A stretch of 64,000 nt of DNA from NCBI GenBank assembly GCA_029168955.1, contig JAPDOI010000445.1:186001-250000 (forward strand). Direction: 5' to 3'. This DNA is from Aplectana chamaeleonis. Lineage: Eukaryota > Nematoda > Chromadorea > Rhabditida > Cosmocercidae. Under the pieces are notes generated by a model. The model ran no database searches. It saw only the letters and a program-made list of their open reading frames with translations, and was not told where the DNA came from. Position 1 is the stretch's first letter. Each line of letters begins with the position of its first letter. A program made the position numbers and the translations under genes. Shown here one piece after another: positions 41,463 through 52,512 of the stretch.

Positions 41463-43930
41463 TCCTAACGCGTACTCAGAGGATCGCGGGGTCGTAATGG
41501 AGCACAGTATGCTTGCACCTCGACGAGGATAGCGAGGGCAGCAAGAGGGGAAGAGCTGCTGTTTGAGCAGCACGTTCTGCTTTTGTGCTGCCCTCGTCCT
41601 CCATTCGTCGCCTCAGCTGCTGCTCTCCGTTTTGGCCAGCGCAGTGTGGTAACTTTGCTAAGAGTGGTTCATTTGGGCAGCTACAAGGACATCCATAATC
41701 AGCTTGGAGAGATCTTTCTTTTGAACATGTACATTTAGGCGTCTGGATATCTATATATCAATTTACATCTTCTGTTTTCCTCCTAAACAATGTGCATAGA
41801 GTTTCAGCAAAACAATCGGTCTTCATCTTAAACGATCGTGGGGTTGTAATGGGGCACAATTGGCACTCAGCTCCACGAGAATAACGAGGGCAGCACAAGT
41901 GAACGAGCTCCTGCTTGAGAAGACGACTTGTTGCGAGCAATGCGAATGGTTCAGCTCGGTTAAAGGCTGATGAATTATATTGGAAAAGATGATAAGTCGT
42001 CATTCTCATAGGATGATAGTCGTGTGGAACCGACCAAAAATTTGAGAGATGTTTAACTCTATTAAAATAATTTATTAAGTGTGTTCTACAAGACTCGACA
42101 ACAATTTGAGTTTTTTTTTATCAAATCTGGAAGGTATGGGTCGAAAACTTTGAAAAATCACGTTCTTACTTTGATATGCGTTTTCATGACTTCGAACTTT
42201 TCTCGTATTTTCCAGTCATACATTTTTTTTTGATTTTGGACGGCGACTTGTATTTTCCAAATGCTGAGCGGCAATGGTTTGCCGAAAATGGAACGAAATG
42301 GCCAATACCTTTTCTTTACGAAAAACAATGCTCACAAAATTCAAAGCAGACAGTTCTCAAAATTTACTTTGCAATTAATTCAACAGTTTTGAACCATCCT
42401 GAAAAAGTTCACGACAATAATTTCGAAAGAAGAAAACATCTTCATTGAATCATTGCTTTTTCGAAGGGAAGAAATCACAATTTATCGAGAGGGATCGCTA
42501 AATGATTGACACTCTGATATTTGCAATTCCGTTCGCCCTAGACATTCCTCTAATCAGTGCAAATTCCAGCGATTTAAGAATATTTTGAGGAAACTTTAAT
42601 CCTTGGAATATGTGGATATAACTTTTTTCCCAAAGAAAGCCGTAATTCGTCTTTAAAATCGAGTGAAACAGATTATCGCTCCTAATTCACATCTTTACCG
42701 TCACAAAAACGAGTGACAATAGATTCTTGTTTAAAGGCTGTGGTCACGATGAAAAACGTTATAGAAAAAACTACAAAAATCAGCTCAGATCAAAAACAGC
42801 TGAAAAACTATGAAGGTAGAGCGGTGAAAAACGGGCTAGAATTAGAGTTTTTAGGGCCCAAAGAAGCTGTTTCGTGCACACGTGCACAGCGATGACGAAA
42901 AAGATCGCCGTCTCATGCCGAGCAGTCAAAAATCATCGACATTCAGAGGACGAAATAAATGCAAATTTAACGAAGAAAAACAGTTGAACAATGAAAGCAT
43001 CACTTCAGTCAATGTTTTTGACTAGATGTGCACATAAATCCAAAGCTTCATTGATTGAAATTCAATTTCAAGCCAACTGATGTTCTTGATATAAGAGGTC
43101 ACCGATGCCGATGATGTGGAGTGGGCTCGTCCACCATTAAAAGACAAGAAAGTTCAGGCTTCAAATTTGGCCCAAAACAGTGGTTTTTTCGCGATTTTTT
43201 CTCATAGGTCCTACTACTCGAGACCCAGAAAAGGGTTTAGAGAAAAAAAGACGACAAGCATATTTGATCGCGACCACTGCCTTTAAGGGATAGAGAAAAT
43301 CTCTGTTAAGGAATGTTTTTGGGACACTCACAATCACTACCGATCGAGGCCTGTGTTGAACGGCCCTCGCAAACTCGTGCCAAATACGAGGTAGTCTTAG
43401 GTGGGCATAAGACAGTCGGCATTGTGAGCATCATTTCCTCGATCGTTGGCGAAGATTAATGGATTGATCAAGGATGAAACACCCGTTAAGGATAACAATG
43501 AGCCCAACTGGGGTCTTTATCTTTGGTAAGTCGCTGCAGCGCAGCTGCTGAGCTCGACAGATCCCCTGCGGAAGGAAGATTATAAGAAAAAAGAAAAGAT
43601 AATCGATCAGGAGCGGCAGTTGGGGCTAGAATAAAGAGCAGCAGTTGGAGAGAGAAGCGCAGCAGTTGGGGCCGCAATGAAGAGCAGCAGTTCGGGCCAC
43701 ACGCACGAGCAGCAGTTGGTGAGACGACTGAAGCAGTTGGGAACACCGTATCAGCACGTGGGGCCACTATACGAGCAGCAATTGGGACAGTGAGCGGAGC
43801 AGGAGGACACAACGTGCTGCCCTGGGCAGCAGTTGGGGGAACCAAAGGAGCTTACACCTCGACGAGTAACTGTGTTAGTAATCCCCTCGCGCTGCCTTAC
43901 TGAGCTGCGAGTATCTGAGTAATGTGCAGC
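41463..43930. mobile_element. Large GCAGCA-rich element, left-hand copy, with a family D insertion
   Basis: Its left end (GAGGATCGCGGGGTCGTAAT, CACCTCGACGAGGATAGCGA, GTGCTGCCCTCGTCCTCCAT) corresponds in reverse to 59340-59585. Its middle (GCTGAGCGGCAATGGTTTGC) corresponds to 57110-57895, and its right part (CTGTGTTGAACGGCCCTCGC, CGACGAGTAACTG) to 56560-57060. No intact open frame. The terminal structure is not clear enough to name a superfamily. Confidence 0.65.
42731..43286. mobile_element. TTAA-flanked MITE, family D, copy 2 (nested)
   Basis: TTAA-AGGCTGTGGTCACGATGAAA at the left and GATCGCGACCACTGCCT-TTAA at the right; inserted inside the large element 41463-43930. Confidence 0.82.
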
Positions 43931-44007
43931 ATGGTCTGCCCAGCTGTTGGCCGCTGTGAATCGGTGTGCTTGCCTGTCGAGGATCGCATGGTCTCCGAAG
44001 GGCAATC

Positions 44008-44492
44008 TTGAAGGCGCAATTTAAGCTCAGGGACGAAATCTGAGATTTAAAGATAATTGTGAAGTAGACCCACCCCATATAACACCTGCCAAAAGCGAGC
44101 TCTCAATTTCTCCGAAGAATCGAGATATAGGAGGAAGCCACCCTGGGGCTCCTACATTCGGAAGCCACTTTGGTACGCCCCTTTTACGATCTTTGGAGCT
44201 CAATAGTGGTGAGATGATAGATGATTTCTGATTGATAGCCCCGGTCTTCCCTTTATTCTCAGCCTTTCTCTTTATTCTGATCGACTCGCATACACACGTT
44301 GCAAATGAGGGAAGTTACAAGCCTCGGAAAACTCGTCCACCATGATTCCGTAGCTCAATTTTTGAGGAGCCATAACTCCGTTTATATGGGGCCTTGAACG
44401 ATTCCAGAGATATCATTGGAATCAGTGTGGAACCCTTCTCAAGATAGGCAGAAAACCAGAAAATCAATGCTGAGGTTGGACTGTGCCTTTAA
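44008..44492. mobile_element. TTAA-type MITE, family B, copy 3
   Basis: TTGAAGGCGCAATTTAAGCTCAG at the left, CTGAGGTTGGACTGTGCCTTTAA at the right; inside AACACCTGCC, GAAGTTACAAGCCTCGG and CAACTCGTCCACCA-type blocks shared with other family B copies. Confidence 0.75.
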
Positions 44493-44635
44493 TGCAACTT
44501 CACATTGTACTCTCTTGTTCTTGAAAATCTCTCATTCGTTTCAAGAAGCGAATAAGGTCTCATCCGTAGGACCTTGAATGTGCAGTAGGTGTCTGGCAAA
44601 TTAATATAAACTAGCAGACTCCAAGAAAACCTTCG

Positions 44636-44760
44636 AAGGCAGCATACACGCTCACAAACATGGTGGCGACAAGAACACATGTTGACCCGCGCGGCCCCTA
44701 CCTTGTTGTCAGCGAAGTAAGAAGCAGTGAAAGCTATCCAGAATGACACTATCCGAGCAA
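44636..44760. mobile_element. Truncated family F element
   Basis: GAAGGCAGCATACACGCTCACAAACATGGTGG-type end, split over 44636-44668, then CCCGCGCGGCCCCTACC, as at 10425. The other arm is missing. Confidence 0.5.
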
Positions 44761-45554
44761 TTCTGTTTCGCAAGCCTCTGTTTCCCACATCCTCGAGTAA
44801 CAGAGTGTAAAAATTGTTTGAAGGCTTTTTCTATATGGACAGATAAAGGGTGCCAGCTGCGCCAGGTCCTCACTTATACAGGTCTCCGAAAAGCTTTCGC
44901 ATGGAAACTGTTGAACCTCGAGCAGTTTTTGACGACTTTTTCGCAGTGACCTTGAACGAAAACGAGCTTTCCTGATACAAAATGCAAATATAAGTTATCA
45001 GTTATCAGGAATCGATTGCCGTTAGAAGAATAATTGAAATTGCTCACCATCAAATTTCAAAATTTTAAAAAATTTCAGGATTATTTCAGCAGATCATGAA
45101 CATGCCCAGAAGATACGTCGTACTCGTTTCAAGCTAGTAAATGAGAAATCAAAAAAATTGACTCAAGCAGCCTCATCTTTGCAACTGGTATTTTTTAAGT
45201 TAAGCTCGAAGCCACTCAAAACCGGCAGAGAGGTTGGTTCCAACCTTAGGAGGATGGCCTCATACGTTAACTGAACGATGGCCACTATGTGTAAGGCTAC
45301 TATTGCCCCTGTTTTTTCTCTCGAAAAATGGAAGTAATACGCGTTATGTGTCACATCGGCTCAATGGGCGTCAAATTTTACATCGAACCAAGGTGATAAG
45401 CGTGTCTTATAAAAAAAAAGTAGAAAAAAGCTTCTCTTGTGTGCATGATGGAGTCTAAAATGTTGTTATCTGTCCCCTCTCCTAATTATTATCTGCTCGC
45501 CACGCTGTAGTGCGATTCTTTCTGGAACTAATTTGATCCTCCACTCTATAAAGA

Positions 45555-45675
45555 ATGGTTAACGCAAAAGTTCTGAATCTTATATTCCTCCTCGTTCTCA
45601 TAATAGGAACTGCTATAGCCGTTATACTCACTGTTATTATAAGTGATAGCCCAGAGATTCCTGATAATAGGAGTG
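45555..45675 (+). CDS. vWA/mucin gene exon 1 (signal anchor)
   Basis: ATG at 45555, then a hydrophobic run LNLIFLLVLIIGTAIAVILT, then SDSPEIPDNRS, ending phase 1 at GTGAGC. The ATG was chosen because the hydrophobic segment starts immediately after it. With a Lys before and an acidic stretch after the segment, a type II anchor or an uncleaved signal is as likely as a cleaved one. Confidence 0.65.
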
Positions 45676-48600
45676 GTGAGCTTCCTCAACTATACTCAAT
45701 CTGATTCCCTTTTTTTTTCTTTGTATCAAGAGCAAACTCCGAGAGTGCTACCAAGTAACTGCATCGTATGCGCCCAGAATAGGTTTTTTAATTAATTCGG
45801 TACACCAAGTTTGAAAACGCGCCAAGAGACGGGCAAGAATGGGGAGGAGCGAAGGCTTACCATAGTACGGTATGAAAGGGAGGGTAAGGGTGTGTCTTTC
45901 TCCACTTTAAGATGGTGGAGGCATTCTATGTGCCAGCGCGGCAAGTTCGGTCTTATGAGAGACGTACAGACGCGTCGCCCATCAACTCTAGTGTCGCACA
46001 AAGAAATTCCTTCACTCGTTCCAGTCGTGCCCTTTGCCCATTCAGAGTCTTAGCAACTTCTTTCACTTTCGCCGCCGCTGCGGTTGCCGCTCTTTGAGCT
46101 AAGGCAAAACAAGCGTTCTGGACTTTTACGTGATCAGATGGAGCCGAACAGACGATTTTATTGCACATGGCGATGCCGGCGGATTGCCCAGTAAGGCTGT
46201 GGATCCCCGCGCGACTCTGTTCCACATACGATGAATCCTGGCGAATATCGCGATGGAATGATCGAGACCATATTTGCTGATATCGCGGCGCTTGCTGTGA
46301 TTCACTGTATGAGGACAAGTGCTATACGTGGAACCATGGCCAAACTGAATTTTCGCCCGCATTATGATATACAACTAAATCTGCCCGGCTGTTCGGCCCC
46401 ACCCCTTACGCTTCATTCCAAAACGCTGGTTTTGCCATACTGAGAAGAGCGGAATTCGCCGCGGAGACGAAAGTATAGGAGAACATAAGACTGCCACCCC
46501 TTATGACCACTAGAACAGATAGCGTAGTGCGTCTACTCATAGTTACACTCCTTGGCCGTTCGAATCTCCTTCGGAACATCCTTATCACCAGTCACGGCTC
46601 TGCTGCTGGTGATAATCGAAATCGAAAGCTCACCAGAGTTATCCTTGAGTTCATGTGCATGGATGCTAAGGGAAGTGAATGCTTGGTGTGGTCTTTGAAC
46701 AGTTTCTTCTCGAACATAGAAGGTAACGAGGAGCTTTTTTGCTGTAGGCCTGTACCTAAAGGCTGGCCTTCCCAGAACTAAAAAGGTTTTTGGGGCGTAC
46801 GATGCCTTTGAAAAAGCCACTGTTTCCAGCAAAGAAAACGCTCTTCTTCGCACTGTGTTTGGATGATCCGTGGGAGAGAACGTCGGCTCAACATTTGTTA
46901 AGGTCTTTCACTGCAGAAAACGACGTCTGCAGCTTCAACATTGTAGGTTTTTCAGAATTCTTCCTGTACATGATCTAGTAAGTCTCGATATTCTAAATTT
47001 ATAGAGTCGATTCCGCCAAACCATAACTTATAAGAAACCTTTCGCCTTGCTGATTTCTTTTGTATTTCTCTAAACAACCTTGCTGTTCCCCAGTATAATC
47101 TTGAAGAATTAATTTGCCTTTAGAAAAATTGAATTTTTTTTTCTATAAACACATTGATATCAAAATTCAGCCCTTCCATCTCCGACTTCTGTGCTGCCCA
47201 CGTCTCAGATTAATACATCATGACATGGTGAATAGCTTATAGGTAGACGCTTGACTTCACTTCCTCGAATGCAGTAGTAGCTTTTGCATAACATTGTTGA
47301 GTAACCGCTGCACAGAACTACCATCGGTCTTCAGCAAACAGCCAAAATGAGAGAAATCATCGACAAGCTCAGTAACATGCACTATATCACGAAACACTAT
47401 TCCAGAATGTAAGAAATACTGGGGAGTCCATCGAAAAGCTCAAACAGGATCAGTTGCAATACTCGTTCATTTTCTACTCCGACCATGCTGACTCGACCCG
47501 AGCGATGACAGCTGGTGAAGCTCTGAAACTATTGAAGAACATGAAACCAAAACAAAGAGACGTAGCGATCAAACAAGCCTCGTGAGTCTTTTTTTTTTAC
47601 AGAAATGAAATTCTTTATAGCGCAAGTTACTCCATTCTCAGTAGCCAAGGTCTGGTCGAATTGTAGAAAAACTCCTGATTTCGATTTTCACAAGCAACCC
47701 GAGGTGGTTTTTATCGAAACATTGTTATCGTCAGTTATACAGAGGTGCCACAGATTACTCACACTCTTACATTCCCTGAATAATTCGTCCATCTATTTCT
47801 TGCCAATTCTGATAAGATATCGTTTTGCCTGCTTGTGTATCTGAAGCTATCGATTACCACGAAGTTAGACAGAAGGGGACAGATTCTCATTCATCATCTC
47901 CCGTAGGTTATTCATAGGCGGCGCCAGTTTCCTGCTTCTATTGGCGATTTGTCTTATTTCTGTGGACTTACAAGGGATACTGTTCTTAACGATTTGCGTT
48001 CTCAAACTTTGCATACAAGACAAGACGCCGGGTAGTGTGTACGTGAAATCATGAGACGATCATGCAAAAAAAACGATAACGCTTTGCGAAATAGTTTGCA
48101 TGTTGCCCACAGCGTCGATGAGGTATCGGGATATCTTTCCCTTGCCTGAATAACGATGATAGATCACATAAGAAGTTAAGGAGGGGCTGCGTAGACAGAA
48201 GCGACCATAGCGCGTGCACAATATGGTGGGGGTGATAGCGAAACATATGGTCCGTGTCTGTTATGTAGTAAGCCGCGCTCAACAATCGGGTGCGAAATCT
48301 TTCGATCAGTAGCCATTCTCCCTTCGATTTTACGCGCGTAAATTTTTCCTCCAAACAGCGTCGCGGCTTCCTCCCATCCTGTAACAGACTACACCGTTGT
48401 TCACGGAGCCAAATTTCGGTGCGCAACTGGAGACTGCGGCTATTGCATTACGCAACACGATATTAATCGTACCGGAACCAACTGGTCCCTATCTTGCAAC
48501 AGCCGTTGTCCGCAAATGCAGGACGGAATTGGGCTCCGAGAACGACATTACGAGTGTAGACCACTCAGCAGTCTGCGCGGCTTCGTGTGCGCTAACGAGA

Positions 48601-51570
48601 AATGTGACGGTTGGTGTGGGCACGTGATAAGTGCTGCCAGCAGGGTAGGGCACTCGTGCCGAAAGCTTCCAGCAGGGCTCATACTGACAGGTATTTCGAG
48701 AAGTAAGTTCAACTAGTGAATTTCCTTGTATTTTTGTCTTTCTTGGTTTTGCATCAAGCACAACTCTGACAATGCCGCCTGATATTGCATAACTTAAAGT
48801 TGCCGACTCAATGAGGACGTTGCCTTCCCCCCCCCTTGGGCCCATCAGTGCTTCGAATTCCGGCTAACTGCATCTCGAATCGTCTTCATCATTGAAGAAT
48901 CTGTTCAACCTGACTGTCATCTTGGCTCATCGTCTTTTCCATGCGGTTGGTGAAAGCATCGCTCTGGAAGTGTACTGTGTGATGAAAGTTGCCTCTTTCA
49001 GATGCCACTTAATTCGTTTGGTATTCTTTGGTTCAGTAGTTGCTTCTCATCCAAAAGGCAAAAGTGCAAAATAAATTCGGGTGAAGTATGCTCTAACAGT
49101 AGGTAGTTATCCTGCGGAAGCGTAGGAGTCTTAAGCTGAGGAGAGACCATATGCCGTACCATTTTCTGGGATGCTTTTGTAACACTGCTATGCATGTGAA
49201 AAAAAGGAACATCGGCATGGATCGGGAGGAGACTTCGCGTGCATTGATGAAGGTTGGCGCCAACTCGGTGCACCTATGTTATAGCACATGGCACCGAGTT
49301 CGCGCCAACTTTCAACAGTGAACGCGAAGTCTCTTCGCGATCCATGCCGACGTTTTGTAAGAGTCGTGTTCCATACAATCATTGTCAGTCTTCCAGTGCG
49401 ATCACGAAGTTTGTGGAAAAGAGGGATAAGGAAACCGACCTGTTTGTGTTCTACGTTCCGTGCAACTTGGACAAGTTAGTTCGTTTCTGTCATACTATGC
49501 ATACATTCGTTAAACGTAGCGCCTCTCGACCATCAGTATCCTGTTGATCCAAGGGAGAGTCTTCCCTTTCAAGGTCATGTTACCACGTTTTCAGGTCAGA
49601 CGAAGAGGACAGAAATATTTTCGAGTCGAAGATGAGAGAGGAAGGTTTGGCAGAGAAAGTTTTGATCATATCAACCTATTTGCCTGCTAAAACTGTGTTT
49701 GATTTGTACAGTCAATCACCTGACCGTGTAATCGGCAAAGAGGACAGTGGCGACATCGCGAGCAAAATCGCCGAGTTTGGTAGGTAGATTTCAACGGTTA
49801 GAAAAACCGAGAGGCCAATGTAGGTCTGGGCGTTAATACATTCGTTAAATCACATTACGTTCAAATTTGTTCTCGAGAATCTTAGAGGAAACCCATTAGA
49901 ATCAGCAGTCAGAGTTTGCAGGACCTCGGAGCATTCAATATTATTTGGTAGCAAGAGCTTCATATTACATCTTTATCATTCGTGTCAAATTTATCAGGAG
50001 GTTCCTCATCTCGAACATCTCCTTTTAACGATCAAATGGCAAGGAGTGAACTCTGTAGCATTTCTTTCTCTCGATTTCGATTATACCGAGCTGCAGAGAG
50101 GTTGGAAATGGTGAAATATACTGGTGGTAAGGATGTTCCGACAAGAAAAGCACCGCTCGCTGCTGGTGAACATCGAAATCTCGAGCCCTGCTCACATATT
50201 GGTGGTTTAAGTTCCCGAGTAGGGTGGACCTAATTTTGTCGTTGTCATTATAATTGGGCGAACTGTAACGTCGGCATGGATCCGGAAGAGACTTTACGTT
50301 CACTGTTGAAGGTTGGTGCAGATTCGGTGACATATGCTATAACATAGGTGCACCGAATTCGCGCCACCCTTCAACAGTGAACGCAAAGTCTCTTCCAGAT
50401 CCATGCCGACGTTACAGTGACATGGTGAATTTGGGTTTAGAAACTTTCTGAATATAAACCATGGCAGTGTGAGAGTAAAGAATAAACTCAAGAGAATTTT
50501 TATTATATTATTATTATTGAGGATTATTATTATTATATTATGAAATTGCGAAATGAGACATTAGCCAAATTTTCAGTATCTACGTTTTGAAACGTTGTGG
50601 TGCGGAAAACAGAGTTTTTCTAAAGCCTGTACATTTATTCGCTTCCGGTGGTCTACCATAAACTCAGAATATGGGGCGTATCAACCGTGAGCGAAAATTC
50701 CCGTTTTGTACCGACCGAGTGGCAGTGCGCACCGACCGCGTGGCAGTGCATATCGACCGCTATTTTGTGTGCCGACCGCGTGCAAAGTCCGTTCCAAACG
50801 CCACCCATCTCACCGTCGGCACGCTACTTGACCGCGGTTGATACGTTTCATTGTCTGAGATAAGGTCAACCGTTGAGATTAGGCGCACACAATTGGACGA
50901 AGTCTATGGAGCTCTGAGGTACTTGAAGACCTCAAGTTTCTATGGGGTACTTCGCGACCCACGATCTTCGCATAGGTTGTGGCCAAGTTTCGAATTTAAT
51001 CTACAAATCGTTTTGTAACTATCTCATCATTCAGATTATTCTTAAGCCGAGAAGTTGTCCGGGTCTCAGCGGTCGAAATATGAAGATTTCTCTAGGACTT
51101 CCTCAATCAACCATGGGGTCTAACCATTCATGTTTTCAGCATCATCGTCAGGAACGACTCAGTTGCCTGCAAGGACTACGGAACTATCCACTAAGCCGCC
51201 TGAGCCGGTGATAACTAAGACATCGTCACCAGGAAAGAACACTACACCAACAGCAGAACCCAAGCCAACTGTTACCAAATCGACTACACCAATACCGAGC
51301 GAAACACCAACGGAAGAAGCTGAAGTCATATTCACCGAGTCAACTTCTTCAGGAACGAAAGAAACTGAGATCACAGAAATTGAACCCATTAGTACAATGT
51401 CCACCTCACCAGACACGAATGAAACAGTGGTTCCAGACACTGAAACAAGTACTGTGCTTACCACATCAACTACGCTAGGATCGAAGAAGGCAGGGATCAC
51501 GGTAGCTCAGCGAGTATTCACTGGGGCAGAAACAAACGACCCGGTATATGTTTTACTGTCACTTGAGTAA
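45555..51570 (+). CDS. Membrane-anchored or secreted vWA-like protein with mucin-like tail, multi-exon
   Basis: Proposed exons: 45555-45675, 45731-45782, 46592-46722, 46917-46977, 47406-47581, 49397-49474, 49595-49779, 51140-51570. Exon 1 gives MVNAKVLNLIFLLVLIIGTA and more hydrophobic residues, a signal anchor. The middle exons give a vWA fold: CSFNIVGFSEFF (first strand), NTGESIEKLKQDQLQ (helix), YSFIFYSDHAD, ETDLFVFYVPCNLD, EKVLIISTYLPAKTVF, then SPDRVIGKEDSGDIASKIAE. The last exon is about 143 residues rich in Thr, Ser, Pro and Glu, a likely O-glycosylated stalk. Phases agree at every junction except 46977/47406, where one small exon may be missing. The metal-binding DxSxS site is not conserved (GFSEF). 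Role in adhesion or surface coating is inference. AATAAA overlaps the stop (51569-51574). Confidence 0.65.
46592..46722 (+). CDS. vWA/mucin gene exon 3 (tentative)
   Basis: Acceptor TTATCACCAG, donor GTAACG. Reads SHGSAAGDNRNRKLTRVILE and ends SLNSFFSNIE. Its phases match exon 2 (phase 2) and exon 4 (phase 1), the main reason for including it. Confidence 0.4.
46917..46977 (+). CDS. vWA/mucin gene exon 4 (tentative, first vWA strand)
   Basis: Acceptor TTTCACTGCAG, consensus donor GTAAGT. Reads ENDVCSFNIVGFSEFFLYMI. Ends phase 2, whereas exon 5 starts phase 0, so either an exon is missing or this boundary is wrong. Confidence 0.45.
47165..47395 (-). mobile_element. RTE-like LINE reverse transcriptase 3' fragment, dead
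   Basis: On the minus strand one frame gives ELVDDFSHFGCLLKTDGS, the next QQCYAKATTAFEEVKSSVYL, then SETWAAQKSE. This is the order of the C-terminal RT region of RTE-type elements (yLG..l..dGs; YAKA..AF..L; V.L..vr..mlYG.E.W). Frameshifts and stops interrupt it. It lies in the intron before exon 5 of the vWA gene and ends just before the acceptor. Confidence 0.6.
47406..47581 (+). CDS. vWA/mucin gene exon 5
   Basis: Acceptor TATTCCAG, donor GTGAGT, 176 bases. Reads NVRNTGESIEKLKQDQLQYS then FIFYSDHADSTRAMTAGEAL and ends DVAIKQAS (split). Matches a vWA helix, second strand and following helix. Confidence 0.72.
48412..48543. mobile_element. Short foldback element in the vWA gene intron
   Basis: GGAGCCAAATTTCGGTGCGC, ACTGCGGCTATTGC at the left pair with GCAACAGCCGTTGTCCGC and GACGGAATTGGGCTCC at the right. 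A similar pair occurs at 53055-53232. Confidence 0.5.
49209..49354. mobile_element. Hairpin element family H, copy 3
   Basis: CATCGGCATGGATCGGGAGG at the left and CGATCCATGCCGACG at the right around GTTGGCGCCAACTCGGTGCA and its inverse. Lies in the intron just before exon 6 of the vWA gene. Confidence 0.8.
49397..49474 (+). CDS. vWA/mucin gene exon 6
   Basis: Acceptor CTTCCAG, donor GTTAGT. Reads AITKFVEKRDKETDLFVFYV then PCNLDK; DLFVFYV is a core strand. Phases match both neighbours. Confidence 0.72.
49595..49779 (+). CDS. vWA/mucin gene exon 7
   Basis: Acceptor GTTTTCAG, donor GTAGGT. Reads SDEEDRNIFESKMREEGLAE, KVLIISTYLPAKTVFDLYSQ, SPDRVIGKEDSGDIASKIAE. The final SPDRV(I)xxxDxxDIxSKIxEF pattern is the usual close of a vWA domain. 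Confidence 0.78.
50264..50416. mobile_element. Hairpin element family H, copy 4, best-preserved ends
   Basis: ACTGTAACGTCGGCATGGATC-type left end and the exact inverse GATCCATGCCGACGTTACAGT at the right (from 50263). About 153 bp; lies in the last intron of the vWA gene. Confidence 0.85.
50490..50545. repeat. ATT microsatellite
   Basis: Run of TATTATTATTATTG and related units in the last vWA gene intron. Confidence 0.8.
50670..50855. repeat. GACCGCGTGGCAGTGC short repeats within an inverted pair
   Basis: CACCGACCGCGTGGCAGTGC-type units occur about three times in a row between GCGTATCAACCGTGAG and ACCGCGGTTGATACGTT. Confidence 0.5.
51140..51570 (+). CDS. vWA/mucin gene exon 8, Thr/Ser/Pro-rich tail
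   Basis: Acceptor TGTTTTCAG; the two first bases complete the Ala codon split by exon 7. Repeated Thr/Ser-rich phrases (SSGTTQLPARTTELSTKPP; TKSTTPIPSETPTEEAE; TMSTSPDTNETVVPDTE) up to VYVLLSLE and TAA at 51568-51570. Mucin-like, probably heavily O-glycosylated. Confidence 0.75.
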
Positions 51571-51991
51571 TAAACCATCTTTGTGTGGTATTTGCTGGGA
51601 GAATGAAACACATTGAAATTTTTATCATTGTCAAGAACAAAATGTTATGCACTGAAACAAGTATGGCATATCTCACCCTATAGCGGTTCACGCCGCAGTT
51701 ACCCGTGGAACATTATAGGCGTGAATGTCTTCTATTTTGGAGTAAAATTTTACTGCCAAGCGTATGCGCGTGTATACTGCGTCTCCTTCTCCCCAGGACT
51801 TTTTTAAGCACCCGAAAGAATAACTAGATTTGCTCACGCAAAAGAGGATAGAAAGTGATTGATAAGTAGAGAAAAAATTGCAGCTATGTTAGTGTCCTGG
51901 CTAACTGATTGAAGAAAATCGACGCTATACAGACACCACTTTATGAACGTATTACTCTTTCAATCATCTACAACTGACTTGAAATTCGTTC

Positions 51992-52267
51992 CAAACGGAG
52001 ACATACAGGCCATAAAACGGCCAATGTCTCACCGTCGACTGCGTACCACGCGCTGCGCGACCGCACGCGCGTCGGAAGCAGACGGGTTTTGGCCGCCGCG
52101 CGACGAGTTTTGGCCGCCGCGCGTCGTTTCGGCCGCCGCGCGGCGGCCGAAACTCGTCGCGCGGCGGCCAAAACTCGTCTGCTTCCGACGCACGTGCGGT
52201 CGCGCAGCGCGTGGTACGCAGTCGACGGTGAGGCATTGGCCGTTTTATGGCCTGTACCTCTGTTTAA
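51992..52267. mobile_element. Near-perfect palindromic foldback element, GC-rich centre
   Basis: GGCCATAAAACGGCCAATGT, CTCACCGTCGACTGCGTACC and ACGCGCTGCGCGACCG at the left are repeated inverted with very few mismatches at the right; the centre is GGCCGCCGCGCGGCGGCC. The two strands therefore give nearly identical open frames, none of which is a gene. Confidence 0.85.
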
Positions 52268-52422
52268 CGAAACGGTTTTGATGCCAAAATTGAATTCGAT
52301 TCTAAATGGTGAAAAATAAATATCACTTATTTGTGAAAAAAATCCGTGTTTTTGATGATGAATGGCCCACTTCTGAATTCCTTCACTCCATGTGACGCAC
52401 AGAATTTCAGACACTCTCATTC

Positions 52423-52512
52423 GACTATCCCTATATTCGACTGGGATATCCAGAAGTCTCTGTGCACATCCTTGAAATTGCAGAGGTTATCCATTTCCCC
52501 ATGAGGGCATGA
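52423..52512 (+). pseudogene. Argonaute-like PAZ fragment
   Basis: After AATTTCAG the frame reads TLSFDYPYIRLGYPEVSVHI then LEIAEVIHFPMRA and a TGA. This resembles the end of an Argonaute PAZ domain (tLxYPxxPxxxVG....PLEvcxi). A GTTATC donor in phase 0 after IAE is possible. Isolated match, hence moderate certainty. Confidence 0.35.

Noticed and set aside
45953..46318. Minus-strand frame with an Ala-rich KVKEVAKTLNGQRARLERVKE-like stretch
   Set aside because: Looks protein-like but lies in the vWA gene intron without splice support or recognised family; left open, not annotated.
51943..52420. Long open frames on both strands
   Set aside because: They are created by the near-perfect palindrome and are mirror images of one another.
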